Source: Pseudothermotoga sp. (GTDB lineage: Bacteria > Thermotogota > Thermotogae > Thermotogales > DSM-5069). Taken from it: DNA of 10,985 nt. The notes beneath the pieces are model-generated. The model was not told the DNA's origin. It made no database searches and saw nothing but the letters and a program-made list of their open reading frames with translations. Positions 1 through 7,533 of the stretch are shown here, piece by piece. The translations under genes and the position numbers were made by a program. Position 1 is the stretch's first letter; each line of letters opens with the position of its first letter. Location: positions 27,865 to 38,849 of the forward strand of contig DOKY01000007.1 of the NCBI GenBank assembly GCA_003510135.1, given 5' to 3'.

Positions 1-17
1 AAAAAAAAAAAAAAAAA
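1..17. repeat. poly(A) run at window edge
   Basis: Seventeen consecutive A residues open the window. On the minus strand this is a T17 run preceded by a weak ACACT/AGTGT inverted repeat (18-42). It could therefore be the tail of a leftward intrinsic terminator, or simply a contig-end artefact. The sequence alone does not decide. Confidence 0.4.
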
Positions 18-144
18 CACTTTACGCTTGTGTTACAGTGTGATTAAAACAACAATCTTCGAGTCCTTTCACCGCTCCTGCACCTCGCTTTCTCATACCA
101 CCAGCCCAGAAAAGCTTCAGCTGAGTCGTTTACCCCGGCGCAAC

Positions 145-172
145 AAAAAGCCCGGCGTTCGCCGGGCCTCTT
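145..172 (-). terminator. intrinsic terminator hairpin
   Basis: A perfect GC-only stem (GCCCGGCG at 150-157 pairing with CGCCGGGC at 160-167) encloses a TT loop. Read on the minus strand it is followed by TTTTTGTTG, the classical form of a Rho-independent terminator. On the plus strand the tail is only CTCTT, so leftward termination is better supported. No convincing minus-strand gene lies just to its right, so the gene it once served is unknown. Confidence 0.65.
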
Positions 173-185
173 GCTGGTTAGGGGT

Positions 186-350
186 CAAATCGAAGTGTTT
201 TGGGCTCCCTATAATGAATTGAAACTTAATCCCGAATATTTTCAATGGGCGAAAGAAAGGATAGAAAAAACGAGAGTAAAAATTAGTCTTTTTTCTAACT
301 TTGAAGATGCAAAACAATTAAAGATTCCCATAAGTGAGGATTTGAAATGA
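186..350 (+). pseudogene. C-terminal coding remnant, unidentified
   Basis: A plus-strand frame without a usable ATG reads naturally as protein over its last 54 codons: it begins QIEVFWAPYNELKLNPEY and ends PISEDLK before TGA at 348-350. The amino-acid mix (aromatic, charged, amphipathic helix around AKERIEKTR) is protein-like, unlike the Arg/Pro/Ser-rich translation upstream across the terminator hairpin. I see this as the 3' end of a broken gene whose 5' part has been replaced or lost. The family is not recognised. There is no start codon, ribosome binding site or promoter in front of it, so it is unlikely to be expressed. The frame stays open further left towards the window edge, but that part does not look coding. 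Confidence 0.45.
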
Positions 351-531
351 CGCCACACCACTCGACTCTCCGTTCGCTTACGCTCACTTCGGTGCTATTG
401 CCCACGTCTGACAGGTGGATATGTGGCTTACTATCGCTTGCCCAAATTTGATCCGCTCACGCTCCGCAAAATTCACATATTCCCGGAGCATTATATGAAA
501 TCGTGAGCTACGGGCGACTATTGGGAAGGTA
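351..531. other. non-coding stretch between remnants
   Basis: About 180 bp separate the coding remnant from the methyltransferase promoter. It is more GC-rich than its surroundings, with short GCTCAC/CGCTCAC-type repeats (around 376-386 and 451-462). I find no convincing gene, RNA or array in it. Confidence 0.4.
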
Positions 532-551
532 TATAATAGGTAACAGGAGGG
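532..551 (+). promoter_or_regulatory. -10 box and ribosome binding site of methyltransferase remnant
   Basis: A perfect TATAAT lies at 532-537 and AGGAGGG at 545-551, six bases before the ATG at 558. The 5' leader would be very short. No good -35 hexamer is visible 16-18 bp upstream, so the promoter may be weak or partly lost. Confidence 0.5.
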
Positions 552-557
552 AACAAC

Positions 558-830
558 ATGAGCAATGAATTTGAAAGAAAGCATCGTCACTTTGGCTCTG
601 GCCGTTTCAGGGGCCATTTTAGCAGCCTTTTCGATTTCGAAAAGGCTCTTAGAGAAATTGGGATAAAAACTGGCAATATTCTTTTAGACGCTGGGTGTGG
701 GGAGGGACGTTTTTCTATTCCTGCCTCGGAGACTGTCGGAGATAGTGGAAAAGTATATGCAGGTAGATAAAAGAAAATATCAAGAAATACAATATCAAGA
801 ACATTGAATCCGGTAGCGTACAAGAATCGC
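558..830 (+). pseudogene. truncated SAM-dependent methyltransferase
   Basis: The start ATG has a strong ribosome binding site. The product carries class I methyltransferase motif I, LLDAGCGEGRFS, at about residues 42-53, which binds S-adenosylmethionine. The original frame ends at a TAA (768-770) just after the second strand (GKVYA), where the family has an acidic residue that holds the SAM ribose. Directly after, another frame resumes family-like sequence (IKENIKKYNIKNIE, about 769-810), so a short deletion with frameshift lies near 760-770. That frame then runs into the insertion sequence end at about 828 and stops. Only the N-terminal third of a methyltransferase survives and it must be inactive. 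The substrate is unknown. Confidence 0.7.
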
Positions 831-846
831 TGTAAAAATGGAAAAA

Positions 847-895
847 GGCCCTGTATCCATGTAAAAATAGGAAAAACACATAGGGATACAGGGCC
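847..895. repeat. 12-bp-stem inverted repeat inside IS remnant
   Basis: GGCCCTGTATCC (847-858) pairs perfectly with GGATACAGGGCC (884-895), and the pairing extends with a bulge into ATGT/ACAT. The loop is A-rich and about 25 nt. It sits between the IS left end and the first recognisable transposase codons, where it could limit read-through transcription or translation into the transposase. There is no T tract after it, so a terminator call is not supported. Confidence 0.6.
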
Positions 896-900
896 ATTTT

Positions 901-1255
901 CTCCAGGATAATGAAGAGGAAATAAGGCAGATTCTGGCATGGTTCTTGAACGCCATCGTAGAGTACGGAGCACAACTTCGAAGGAAAAGATTTAGAAAGT
1001 GTGGTATCTACATGTGAAAGGTACATACACGATTTGTACAACTACCAATCGTTTCCTAAAAAGCATTGGAGAAGGATAAAGACGACGAACATATTGGAAA
1101 GGGTGAACAAAGAACTTAAAAGGCAAAGTAGAGTGGTAGGCGCGTTCTCAAGCGAGCGATCGCTAATAAGACTTGTGGTATCGATGTTGATAGACATAAA
1201 CGAAGAATGGATGACAGAAAGAATGTATCTTGACATGGAGGAAAATGGTTTATGA
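901..1255 (+). pseudogene. IS256-family (mutator-type) transposase remnant
   Basis: Two pieces of one transposase gene remain. The first (about 901-975) encodes LQDNEEEIRQILAWFLNA, typical of the family's N-terminus. The second, in another frame (about 986-1255), encodes the C-terminal part: SFPKKHWRRIKTTNILERVN, then a hydrophobic helix and INEEWMTERMYLDM. The family motif TTNxxER, with its acidic residue, is intact, but about 280 central residues including both catalytic aspartates are deleted. The protein cannot transpose. It differs from the transposase remnant on the right, whose C-terminus belongs to another branch of the family. Confidence 0.8.
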
Positions 1256-1280
1256 TGGGATATAGGACTTTTTTACAGCG

Positions 1281-1477
1281 AATTTTTGACACAACCCTTA
1301 TTAGGGAAGCACAAAACGGTTGTTAGAGAAATAATAAAGCTGAACGAAATTTCTGAAAGTGGCTCTGAATGTGTGTTTGTCGCACTTTTTCAATTTTCCC
1401 AACCCCCAGGGTTTTGCACTATCAGAGGTTTGGAAAAGTAAGCCAGATACCCTGAGTGTATTTACTAAATGATCTTT
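1281..1477. other. gene-free gap between IS remnant and CRISPR operon end
   Basis: This gap contains the outer IS end (TTGACACA, 1286-1293) and then unassigned sequence. From about 1377 to 1438 it reads GTCGCAC, a C-rich AACCCCCAGGG stretch and AGAGGTTTGGAAAAG, which recalls a CRISPR leader followed by one degenerate repeat. No array is present. I see no hairpin plus T tract that would end the leftward CRISPR transcript. Confidence 0.35.
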
Positions 1478-2467
1478 TCAAGCTTTGTTGCTGGTCTGCT
1501 TCAGGATTCCATACTCTCCAACCATTAATTTTTCCCATACGAATTTACTCCCCGGAGTGACACATACGACCGGTTTGCTGATACGATGTCCTGCACCTTT
1601 TTCGGACCATTCCAGTCCAACAAGCGGCTCTATCTCTCCTACAAACTCCTCGAGCGTGCCTTCAAATTCTACATGAGCTGGGGCAGGTTTTTTGGAGTTC
1701 GTATTTATCACCGGCCCATTGACATTTTCCTTACAATTGACAGGAAAGGCTTTAAACAACTCGTTGTTCTCCTCAGAGAAATCATCAACAAGCCTTAACT
1801 TTCCAAAGCCGTAGTTTCTTTCTCCTCCAGCGAATATAAGGCTTAGAACATTTTTCAGTGACACTTCTTTATACAGGCTTCCGTTTGTGAGCCCAACCTT
1901 TACGTCTCTACCTTCGCACAATAGTTTCAATTTTATTTCTTTTCCCTCCTCCACACCGCAATCTACAAGCAAATATCCCGCCCAGTAAACATCCGTTGCA
2001 CCGCCGTTTATTTCTACCCTGTCACGGATGTATTCCACCTCGTGCAGACTTCCTTCCTCAGCTGTTCTTGATTCAGCGCTCAGTGCCGTGGAGACAAAAG
2101 AATCAACAAATGTTTTCTCAAACCACTCCCTTGACTTATTTCCAAACTTCAAACCTTCATCAGTGTATTCGGGCAAAAATACGGAGTAGCCGTTAGCCTT
2201 ATAATTGCTGAGGTTTTCTGAAGATGTTTTCACCGCTGGATAAAAGTAAGAGGTTCTTATGTTTTCCCTGACGAAATTACCAACATATTGATAATCTTCT
2301 GGCCCTGGGTTGTCAAACAGTGCTCTTGTCAGGTTTGCCGTGATTGCCCCCCACATTGCTCTGCCCGTGATGTAGTAGCGCGTTGTTTTCAGGATTCCGA
2401 TCTGCCTGTATCCGATGTGCACGGACGATTCAGCTTTGAAAATTGTTGAGTAGCACTTCCACGACAT
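1478..2467 (-). CDS. RAMP protein, Csx10/Cas5-like candidate
   Basis: This 329-residue protein ends the operon. Residues 16-43 carry the RAMP pattern VHIGYRQIG...YYITGRAMWGA, and residues 212-224 form a glycine-rich loop (FAGGERNYGFGKL) that contacts crRNA in RAMP folds. A stretch near residues 125-148 (TALSAESRTAEEGSLHEVEY) resembles the central part of Csx10 proteins. The other Cas7-type subunits are assigned elsewhere in the operon, so I infer this is the Cas5-role subunit that caps the crRNA 5' handle; a Cmr6-like role is the alternative. The start is the ATG at 2467, preceded by GGGGTGA and four bases after the previous stop. A longer frame from 2569 has no ribosome site and would overlap cas11 by nearly 100 bp. 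Confidence 0.7.
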   Translation of the reverse strand: MSWKCYSTIFKAESSVHIGYRQIGILKTTRYYITGRAMWGAITANLTRALFDNPGPEDYQYVGNFVRENIRTSYFYPAVKTSSENLSNYKANGYSVFLPEYTDEGLKFGNKSREWFEKTFVDSFVSTALSAESRTAEEGSLHEVEYIRDRVEINGGATDVYWAGYLLVDCGVEEGKEIKLKLLCEGRDVKVGLTNGSLYKEVSLKNVLSLIFAGGERNYGFGKLRLVDDFSEENNELFKAFPVNCKENVNGPVINTNSKKPAPAHVEFEGTLEEFVGEIEPLVGLEWSEKGAGHRISKPVVCVTPGSKFVWEKLMVGEYGILKQTSNKA

Positions 2468-2471
2468 ATTT

Positions 2472-3050
2472 TCACCCCAGACTTTTTGCCCTGTATCTTG
2501 CGTAAACAAGCATCCTCTCCAAAGCCTGCCTTGCAAAGAGGGTTTTTTGGATGCTTGAGGAGATTTCATTTAAAACAGCTTCCCTAAGATTTTGAGAACT
2601 AGATATCAAATTTATTTTTATTAGTAATTTCAAACTTGAAAGAATTATTAGTTTGTGGATGTGTTTACCTTCACTTTCAAGCCATACGACGTAAGCAAAC
2701 AAACCATCTTCAATGAGAATTCCAAGAGCTTTGGTTGTAACTCTTTCAAATTCTTTTGCATCAAACTCAGGGAGCTTCTTTTTTAAATCTACAAATTCTT
2801 TTTCTTTGTCTCTTTTTCTTTTAATTTCTTCAAGAATCAGCCTATCAAAAATAGATTCGAGAAAACCCGAATCGTCTTCTGTTGGCACCTTTTCTTTAAG
2901 CTTATCAACGAATATCTTTTCACTTGCCTTGAAGCTGCTATAGTTATCAAAACTTTCAACAGCCTCCTTTAAAGTGTTGCATAAAACATTGTAAATATCG
3001 CACATGTTAAATCCGAGTCTTGCAGCAACTTTATCAATGTTTTCCGTCAT
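2472..3050 (-). CDS. cmr5: Cas11 small subunit, Cmr5-like
   Basis: This 192-residue, almost wholly alpha-helical, lysine- and glutamate-rich protein sits between the cas7 (cmr4) and the terminal RAMP gene, where Cas11 genes normally lie. Its C-terminus (ARQALERMLVYARYRAKSLG) matches the closing helix pattern of Cmr5. Cas11 subunits form the belly filament of the complex and help position target RNA; they have no catalytic site. It is somewhat longer than typical Cmr5 (about 120-170 residues). The start is ATG 3050, with GAGGGTGA five to six bases upstream; a GTG at 3059 in the same frame would place that site inside the gene. The start overlaps cmr4 by 17 bp. The gene is strikingly AT-rich: 2581-2640 has 13 G/C of 60. 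Confidence 0.75.
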   Translation of the reverse strand: MTENIDKVAARLGFNMCDIYNVLCNTLKEAVESFDNYSSFKASEKIFVDKLKEKVPTEDDSGFLESIFDRLILEEIKRKRDKEKEFVDLKKKLPEFDAKEFERVTTKALGILIEDGLFAYVVWLESEGKHIHKLIILSSLKLLIKINLISSSQNLREAVLNEISSSIQKTLFARQALERMLVYARYRAKSLG

Positions 3051-4143
3051 TTTTATCACCCTCTAAATTCAGCACTTTTATTCTTCCGAAACCTCTTGAA
3101 CTCATTCCACCGACTCCGAGGAACTGAAAGAGAGATAAGCCGTCTTCCACACACGCTTTCAAAAGAGAAAATGCACCATTATCGTCATCGCTGGTATTTT
3201 CATTAGTAGCTACTTCTATATCTTTTCCATTCTTGTCTTTCCATTTGAGTGTTTTATTGAGTGTTTTATCCTTCAACGCTGGAAAGTACCTGGGGTTCTG
3301 ATACACGACATCGAACCAGAGCACTGTTCCCCTTGGGATGGCTTCGTAGGTGAACAAAGCCCCCTCTTCTGCAGCCCCTCTTTCAGGATCTATCGCAACT
3401 GAAGTTCTGACCTCAAGGTTTGAGTTCACTATCTGAGGAAACAGATGGTCGGGCACTATAACGATTCTTTTAAAGATTCTTTTAAATATGTTATCTGGAA
3501 TCACATTCTCTAATAATTTTGGTTCCTCATTTGGATCATCTACATACTTCCAGCTGGAGGTGTTCGTCTTTTTGTTATTGTCCTGCTTCAGGAGAAGCCA
3601 TCCGAAGTTCAGTTTTTCTTCCGGAGGTTTCAGATTGCTTCCTTCGGGAAGTATAAATCCATCGTCCTGAGGTTCGGGAATTTCTTTTTCTTCTATCCCA
3701 GCTTCCTTTAGCACCATCGGAGAAGTTACCCAAACGGGTCCGATCATGGTTGCAACGGGGAAGAGCAGTATTCTTGCGTCCGAGAAAAGAGCCATTGCCT
3801 GAAGAGCGCTGTCTTTCCCTGCGTAACCGAAAGTTATGCAGATTGCACATCTGCCGCAGGGCTCTTTATCGTCCTTGACCTTACCCTTGGCGCATCCAGG
3901 TGTCACCCCTTCTATTTTCTTTTCCTTTGCCTTCAAATACGCGTAGTTTCTACAAACTCCCTCTATTGTCGTGCCGGGGATCTTGGGCAATTCTGTTGCC
4001 GGCTCTCTCACGATTGTGTTGTCTACCCTGCCAATCCTGTATCCGCCTGTTCCTATATGCACAGGATCCAGGGCTAAGGCAAAGTATTTCTTCTGAGAGT
4101 AAATTTCATTTTTCTTTTCCTCTTCCTTTCCTCCATTACTCAT
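3034..4143 (-). CDS. cmr4: Cas7 backbone subunit, Cmr4-like target-RNA nuclease
   Basis: This 369-residue RAMP protein is the expected repeated backbone subunit that binds the crRNA guide and cuts target RNA every six bases. Residues 26-56 read DPVHIGTGGYRIGRVDNTI..., and Asp41 in GRVDNTIVRE lines up with the catalytic Asp26 of Pyrococcus Cmr4, so slicing is probably retained. Cys84, Cys96, Cys99 and Cys102 (PCGRCAIC) form a likely zinc site. The C-terminal loop FLGVGGMSSRGFGRIKV is a classic RAMP glycine-rich loop. The chosen ATG at 4143 follows GGAGTGAGGAG and lies five bases after the cas10 stop. An upstream ATG at 4188 would overlap cas10 by 40 bp without a better ribosome site. The 5' half is relatively GC-rich: 3841-3900 has 33 G/C of 60. 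Confidence 0.85.
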   Translation of the reverse strand: MSNGGKEEEKKNEIYSQKKYFALALDPVHIGTGGYRIGRVDNTIVREPATELPKIPGTTIEGVCRNYAYLKAKEKKIEGVTPGCAKGKVKDDKEPCGRCAICITFGYAGKDSALQAMALFSDARILLFPVATMIGPVWVTSPMVLKEAGIEEKEIPEPQDDGFILPEGSNLKPPEEKLNFGWLLLKQDNNKKTNTSSWKYVDDPNEEPKLLENVIPDNIFKRIFKRIVIVPDHLFPQIVNSNLEVRTSVAIDPERGAAEEGALFTYEAIPRGTVLWFDVVYQNPRYFPALKDKTLNKTLKWKDKNGKDIEVATNENTSDDDNGAFSLLKACVEDGLSLFQFLGVGGMSSRGFGRIKVLNLEGDKNDGKH

Positions 4144-4148
4144 TCTCC

Positions 4149-7100
4149 TCACTCCTTGCCAAATTTTTCCTTCAAAACGGTGTGCCACAGATCAACAAAA
4201 TCGAAAAATATGCCGTTCATAATGCTGGCTTTCAAAAATTCATAATCTTCCTTTGAAATCTTTCCTCTCTCACTTTCTCCGTTAATCACTATCAACCTCA
4301 GCGGAGTGCTCTTTATAGCATTTTCAACAAATTTCTTGAAGGTCTCATCCCTGCTTAATTCTTTAAGATCCCATTCCTCTATTTTGGCAATCAGCATTTC
4401 ATAAAGATTCATCACCTGCGAGGTTGTGAGCCCGAGCTTCTCTATGAGCTCTCTGAGTCTTTCAAAGTTGTCAATGTCCCAGAGCAGATACGGCTTCGGT
4501 TTGTTTTTGGATTTCGTGAAGAGCCGGTGGCTTCTATCTTTCCCCAGATCGAATCTGCGAATGTTTGAATCGAGGAGCTCGAAATCGAAAATTGATGGAA
4601 TAAAGACTACCCTATCATCCTTTGAAAGCTCTTTCACGTGCTTTACTGAAACTTTGTTCACCGGAAGGTTCAGAACGTTTTTGCAAACATCTGCATACAA
4701 CAGTATACTGGAACTAGATGTTACAAAATACGGGTAAAACTCGTCTTCTCCGGAAGAGTCGCCTAAGGAATAGCTAACGTACAGCGTGAGCTCTCTGCTT
4801 TCACTCTCTAATACAAGTTTCTGTACATAATTTCCCAGTCTATCATCGAAATTCCTGCATATCTCCTCGCTTTCAGCCCTGTGACTATCTTTAATCTTCC
4901 ATTCATACACGCCCGCGTCTTCTGAGCGAAATTTTTCCACACAATCGAGTGCAGAGTACAGAGGATACTTCCTATTCATGGCAAAGAATCCGAGTTTTAA
5001 AGGCAATCTGTTCTGGACTTTAGAAAATTCGATTTCGTAGAGCTTCTTTATCTTTTTTACAATCTCCCATGCATCTTCCAGAGGTACGATAAACGCGTTT
5101 ATTGAGGGATAGTCTTCAATTATAGAGAAGAATGGTATGTATCTGGAATCCTCGACCAGTTTTTCACATTTTAAACGTTCCTGATGTTCTCTTTCAACAG
5201 GATATATTTTTATTGAATGGTAGCCATAGTCAGATGGCTCATACAGCTCGAACTCATTTTTTAGGGCATTTTCGATCTCTTTCTTTTCGTCTTCATCTTC
5301 TACGTAGTCTACGAGAAGGAGATCATCTTCCACAATCACGACGGGAAATCTCAGGTTGCCTGCTCTGATTTCATAAGCCCTGTACTTAGAGATTTTATTA
5401 CCCTCGAGCAATCTTTTGATTTCTTTTTCGGATTCTTGGTCAAGAACGATCTTATACCTTGTTCTGGTCCCCCTATTCCTGAGATACTCAATAACATCCA
5501 TTCTAACCCTTTCCCAGAATCTATTGCAGGTTTCCCATATTCTCCTTATTCTGGCAAAAGACGGGTTCTTTCTCATCAGAAAAAGAACAAGCAGTTCGGC
5601 TTTTTCTCTCGGTGCAGCATTGGTTACATCTATGCCGTACAACTCTTTTAAGATCTCCCCTTCTCTGTTCACCACTATAGCCTCAAAATATTCATTAGCA
5701 GGCTGATTGTGATAACTTTCTCCGCCAAGAGCTTTCAACAGTTCTTTAACTTTTATGCCGCTATTATCCGGTTTCTTAAACTTTGTCAGTTCAGCGTTTG
5801 GATTATTCAGCATAAGAGCTTCCTCAACAGCCGAAATAAGATCTTCCCATGAGTTTATGGAATTAAAAATATCCTTTTTTTCCTCTTTCAAATCTTCAAG
5901 CGTTTTGGTGAAACATGTGTTGAGCCACATGCCGTTTAACCAGAATCCCAGATCAAATACACCAGCTATTATCCCAATTCTGTTGTTTTTATCTCTTATT
6001 TCGTCGATCCATATTGTTGATGCGGTTTGCTCTTTTCTATTTTTGGCCCATTCCACTGCCCTGGACTTTCTCAGTTCTTTGCAATCTTCGCATATCTTTT
6101 CTTTCTGATCTGCTGGTTTCAATCCACAAACAGAGCAAACTACCTCGTCTTGACTATGTTCCCACTTTTTCTTTATCTCGTCCTCAAAAGGTCGATTGTA
6201 TATGACTTTGTACTTCTCCAGGGAGTAGCCCAAGATAGCGGCGCCTCTGCTGCTTTCTTCGGTAATTTTGATAACAGGTTTTAGTTCTCCCTTTGTTTTA
6301 TCATTGAATATCCCATAGATCTTCTCCTTTAAAGAATGTGTCCTTTTCTCCTTTAAAGGATATGTTCTTCCATCGTCCAGTGTGACATCGAGTGTAGTAT
6401 CTTCTAAACTTCCTGGAACCAAAAACACCAAGCCGTTTTCGTCTCTGTAAATTTCATTGCCTAACGGAACTTCAACTTCCAATAGTTTTCTAACTTCTTT
6501 TGAAGCATCATTTATGGCTTCTTTCCTTCCTTCAATGTCTCCAATTTTCACGCCTCTGAATATGTAATCCAGCCCGTTGAATCTTATAAGGAGCAGTTTC
6601 CATTTGACCTGAGAAGGATCCTTCCATTCACCAGACAGTATTACGTTTGCCAGAGCTGTTTTGTAGAGCGACGCTGTAGAGTGGGAATGATCCCACAGTG
6701 TAACGTCGTTTGCGGATCTTCTAGTTTCACCTAAACCATAAGAAAAACATTCTTTTGCCTTTTTGTATAATTTGCTTCTCAATTCTATCCATTTGCTTTC
6801 AGGATTGTCTTCGGGAACTTTACCGGCGGACAGCAGATTATTTAAACTGGTTAGAACTTCCTCTAAAACTCTTACAAACTCTTCTCTTTTATTCCTGAGT
6901 TCTTCTTTTTCAACTTCTATCCTTTTGAATTCATATCCGAAGGATGTTGAAATATAGGTTTGATTGAAAGGTTGCTTACCTTTATCTAAAACGGCTCCTT
7001 TATCTATCCCCGAGTCGATACCATCTGCAGCTCTTGAAAATAAAGTCATTAAATATTTTTTAGCGTAATCAGAGTTTGTCATTTGTCTTTCGTCAAATTT

Positions 7101-7448
7101 TATATACTCTGTGTTGTGATGCTCTTTTATTAGTTTTATTAGAGATATTTCAGCATTTGTTGATTGTTTGCCTTCTTTTGTTGATACTTGAATACCCTTC
7201 ACATGTATTTTAAAATTGTTCAAAAGTCTTTCTAGCTGGGAATGCCATTCAAATACCCATTGTGCATGTTTATCTTTTTCATGTTTATCTTTTTCATGTT
7301 TATCTTTTTCATTTGGCGGATTTTCTGGTGATTTGGTACGAATAAACTCCACACTCAACTTTCCAATATCATGAATCAATGCTCCAATCTCGGCAAGAAG
7401 GATGACATCCCTGTGTTTTACCAGTTCTTTTAGTCTACTTTCACCCAT
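4149..7448 (-). CDS. cas10: Cas10 large subunit, Csx11 type (III-C), cyclase motif lost
   Basis: This 1099-residue protein is the signature large subunit. An N-terminal HD nuclease domain has ALIHDIGKLS (His26-Asp27) and a second His pair at 110-111, so single-strand DNA cleavage is plausible. A Palm-like segment near residues 285-300 (LLLIRFNGLDYIFRG) and a C-x2-C...C-x2-C zinc ribbon (Cys438, 441, 453, 456) follow. In the second Palm domain the hairpin that normally carries GGDD reads DYPSINAFIVPLEDAWEI; aligning it by the following strand puts Tyr-Pro-Ser-Ile (780-783) in place of GGDD. No GGDD or GGDE occurs anywhere in the protein. Cyclic oligoadenylate synthesis is therefore unlikely, as known for subtype III-C Cas10 proteins. 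The start ATG has GAGGTGAT seven bases upstream. Three 15-bp repeats insert KDKHE units at residues 47-61. Confidence 0.85.
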   Translation of the reverse strand: MGESRLKELVKHRDVILLAEIGALIHDIGKLSVEFIRTKSPENPPNEKDKHEKDKHEKDKHAQWVFEWHSQLERLLNNFKIHVKGIQVSTKEGKQSTNAEISLIKLIKEHHNTEYIKFDERQMTNSDYAKKYLMTLFSRAADGIDSGIDKGAVLDKGKQPFNQTYISTSFGYEFKRIEVEKEELRNKREEFVRVLEEVLTSLNNLLSAGKVPEDNPESKWIELRSKLYKKAKECFSYGLGETRRSANDVTLWDHSHSTASLYKTALANVILSGEWKDPSQVKWKLLLIRFNGLDYIFRGVKIGDIEGRKEAINDASKEVRKLLEVEVPLGNEIYRDENGLVFLVPGSLEDTTLDVTLDDGRTYPLKEKRTHSLKEKIYGIFNDKTKGELKPVIKITEESSRGAAILGYSLEKYKVIYNRPFEDEIKKKWEHSQDEVVCSVCGLKPADQKEKICEDCKELRKSRAVEWAKNRKEQTASTIWIDEIRDKNNRIGIIAGVFDLGFWLNGMWLNTCFTKTLEDLKEEKKDIFNSINSWEDLISAVEEALMLNNPNAELTKFKKPDNSGIKVKELLKALGGESYHNQPANEYFEAIVVNREGEILKELYGIDVTNAAPREKAELLVLFLMRKNPSFARIRRIWETCNRFWERVRMDVIEYLRNRGTRTRYKIVLDQESEKEIKRLLEGNKISKYRAYEIRAGNLRFPVVIVEDDLLLVDYVEDEDEKKEIENALKNEFELYEPSDYGYHSIKIYPVEREHQERLKCEKLVEDSRYIPFFSIIEDYPSINAFIVPLEDAWEIVKKIKKLYEIEFSKVQNRLPLKLGFFAMNRKYPLYSALDCVEKFRSEDAGVYEWKIKDSHRAESEEICRNFDDRLGNYVQKLVLESESRELTLYVSYSLGDSSGEDEFYPYFVTSSSSILLYADVCKNVLNLPVNKVSVKHVKELSKDDRVVFIPSIFDFELLDSNIRRFDLGKDRSHRLFTKSKNKPKPYLLWDIDNFERLRELIEKLGLTTSQVMNLYEMLIAKIEEWDLKELSRDETFKKFVENAIKSTPLRLIVINGESERGKISKEDYEFLKASIMNGIFFDFVDLWHTVLKEKFGKE
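7265..7309. repeat. three perfect 15-bp tandem repeats inside cas10
   Basis: The unit CATGTTTATCTTTTT occurs three times without mismatch (7265-7279, 7280-7294, 7295-7309), followed by CAT. On the coding strand it gives repeated Lys-Asp-Lys-His-Glu in the HD domain, between the HD motif and the next conserved helix. The frame is kept, which suggests slippage-driven growth of a surface loop. Confidence 0.9.
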
Positions 7449-7533
7449 TCGGGATCACCTCAAACTTCTCCTTCTGAATTCCGAAATCATCGGCAATCTT
7501 TTTCTTTATTTCATTTATTTTATTTTTATCTTT
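7441..7533 (-). pseudogene. out-of-frame coding tail of the RAMP gene
   Basis: The -1 frame relative to the end of the upstream RAMP gene is open for about 31 codons from roughly 7533 to a TGA at 7443-7441. It reads like real protein, ending KKKIADDFGIQKEKFEVIPN plus Gly. The stop overlaps the cas10 ATG by eight bases, the same tight coupling seen at the other junctions. It begins inside an A-rich tract where slippage or an indel is easy. I infer that it was, or by ribosomal frameshifting still is, the C-terminus of the RAMP protein. It has no start codon of its own. Confidence 0.5.

Larger units (their letters stand above)
820..1293 (+). mobile_element. IS256-family insertion sequence remnant (left)
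   Basis: A deleted element is bounded by an inverted repeat, CGCTGTAAAAA at 828-838 and TTTTTACAGCG at 1270-1280. Similarity continues outward on both sides (CAAGAATCGC left; GCGAATTTTTGACACA right). Inside are two transposase fragments and a hairpin. At roughly 470 bp it is about a third of a full IS256-type element. No clear 8-9 bp target duplication is seen. The right end is closely matched by the end of the second element near 10770-10793. Confidence 0.65.

Noticed and set aside
28..222. 64-codon plus-strand open frame at the left edge
   Set aside because: It crosses the terminator hairpin, has no ribosome site, and overlaps out of frame the better-supported coding tail at 186-350.
412..423. 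12-bp CAGGTGGATATG shared in inverted orientation with 10753-10764
   Set aside because: Several 12-bp matches are expected by chance in 11 kb searched on both strands, and similarity does not extend beyond it.
587..1041. Minus-strand open frames of 108 and 128 codons
   Set aside because: They run antisense across the methyltransferase and transposase remnants, lack ribosome sites and show no family-like sequence.
1397..1416. Terminator for the CRISPR operon at AACCCCCAGGGTT
   Set aside because: The stem is only five base pairs and no T tract follows on the minus strand.
1377..1477. CRISPR array next to the cas operon
   Set aside because: At most one degenerate repeat-like stretch exists; there is no second copy or regular spacing anywhere in the window.
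3575..3850. 91-codon minus-strand open frame inside cmr4
   Set aside because: It is a shadow in another frame of a strongly supported gene and has an Arg/Ser-biased composition.
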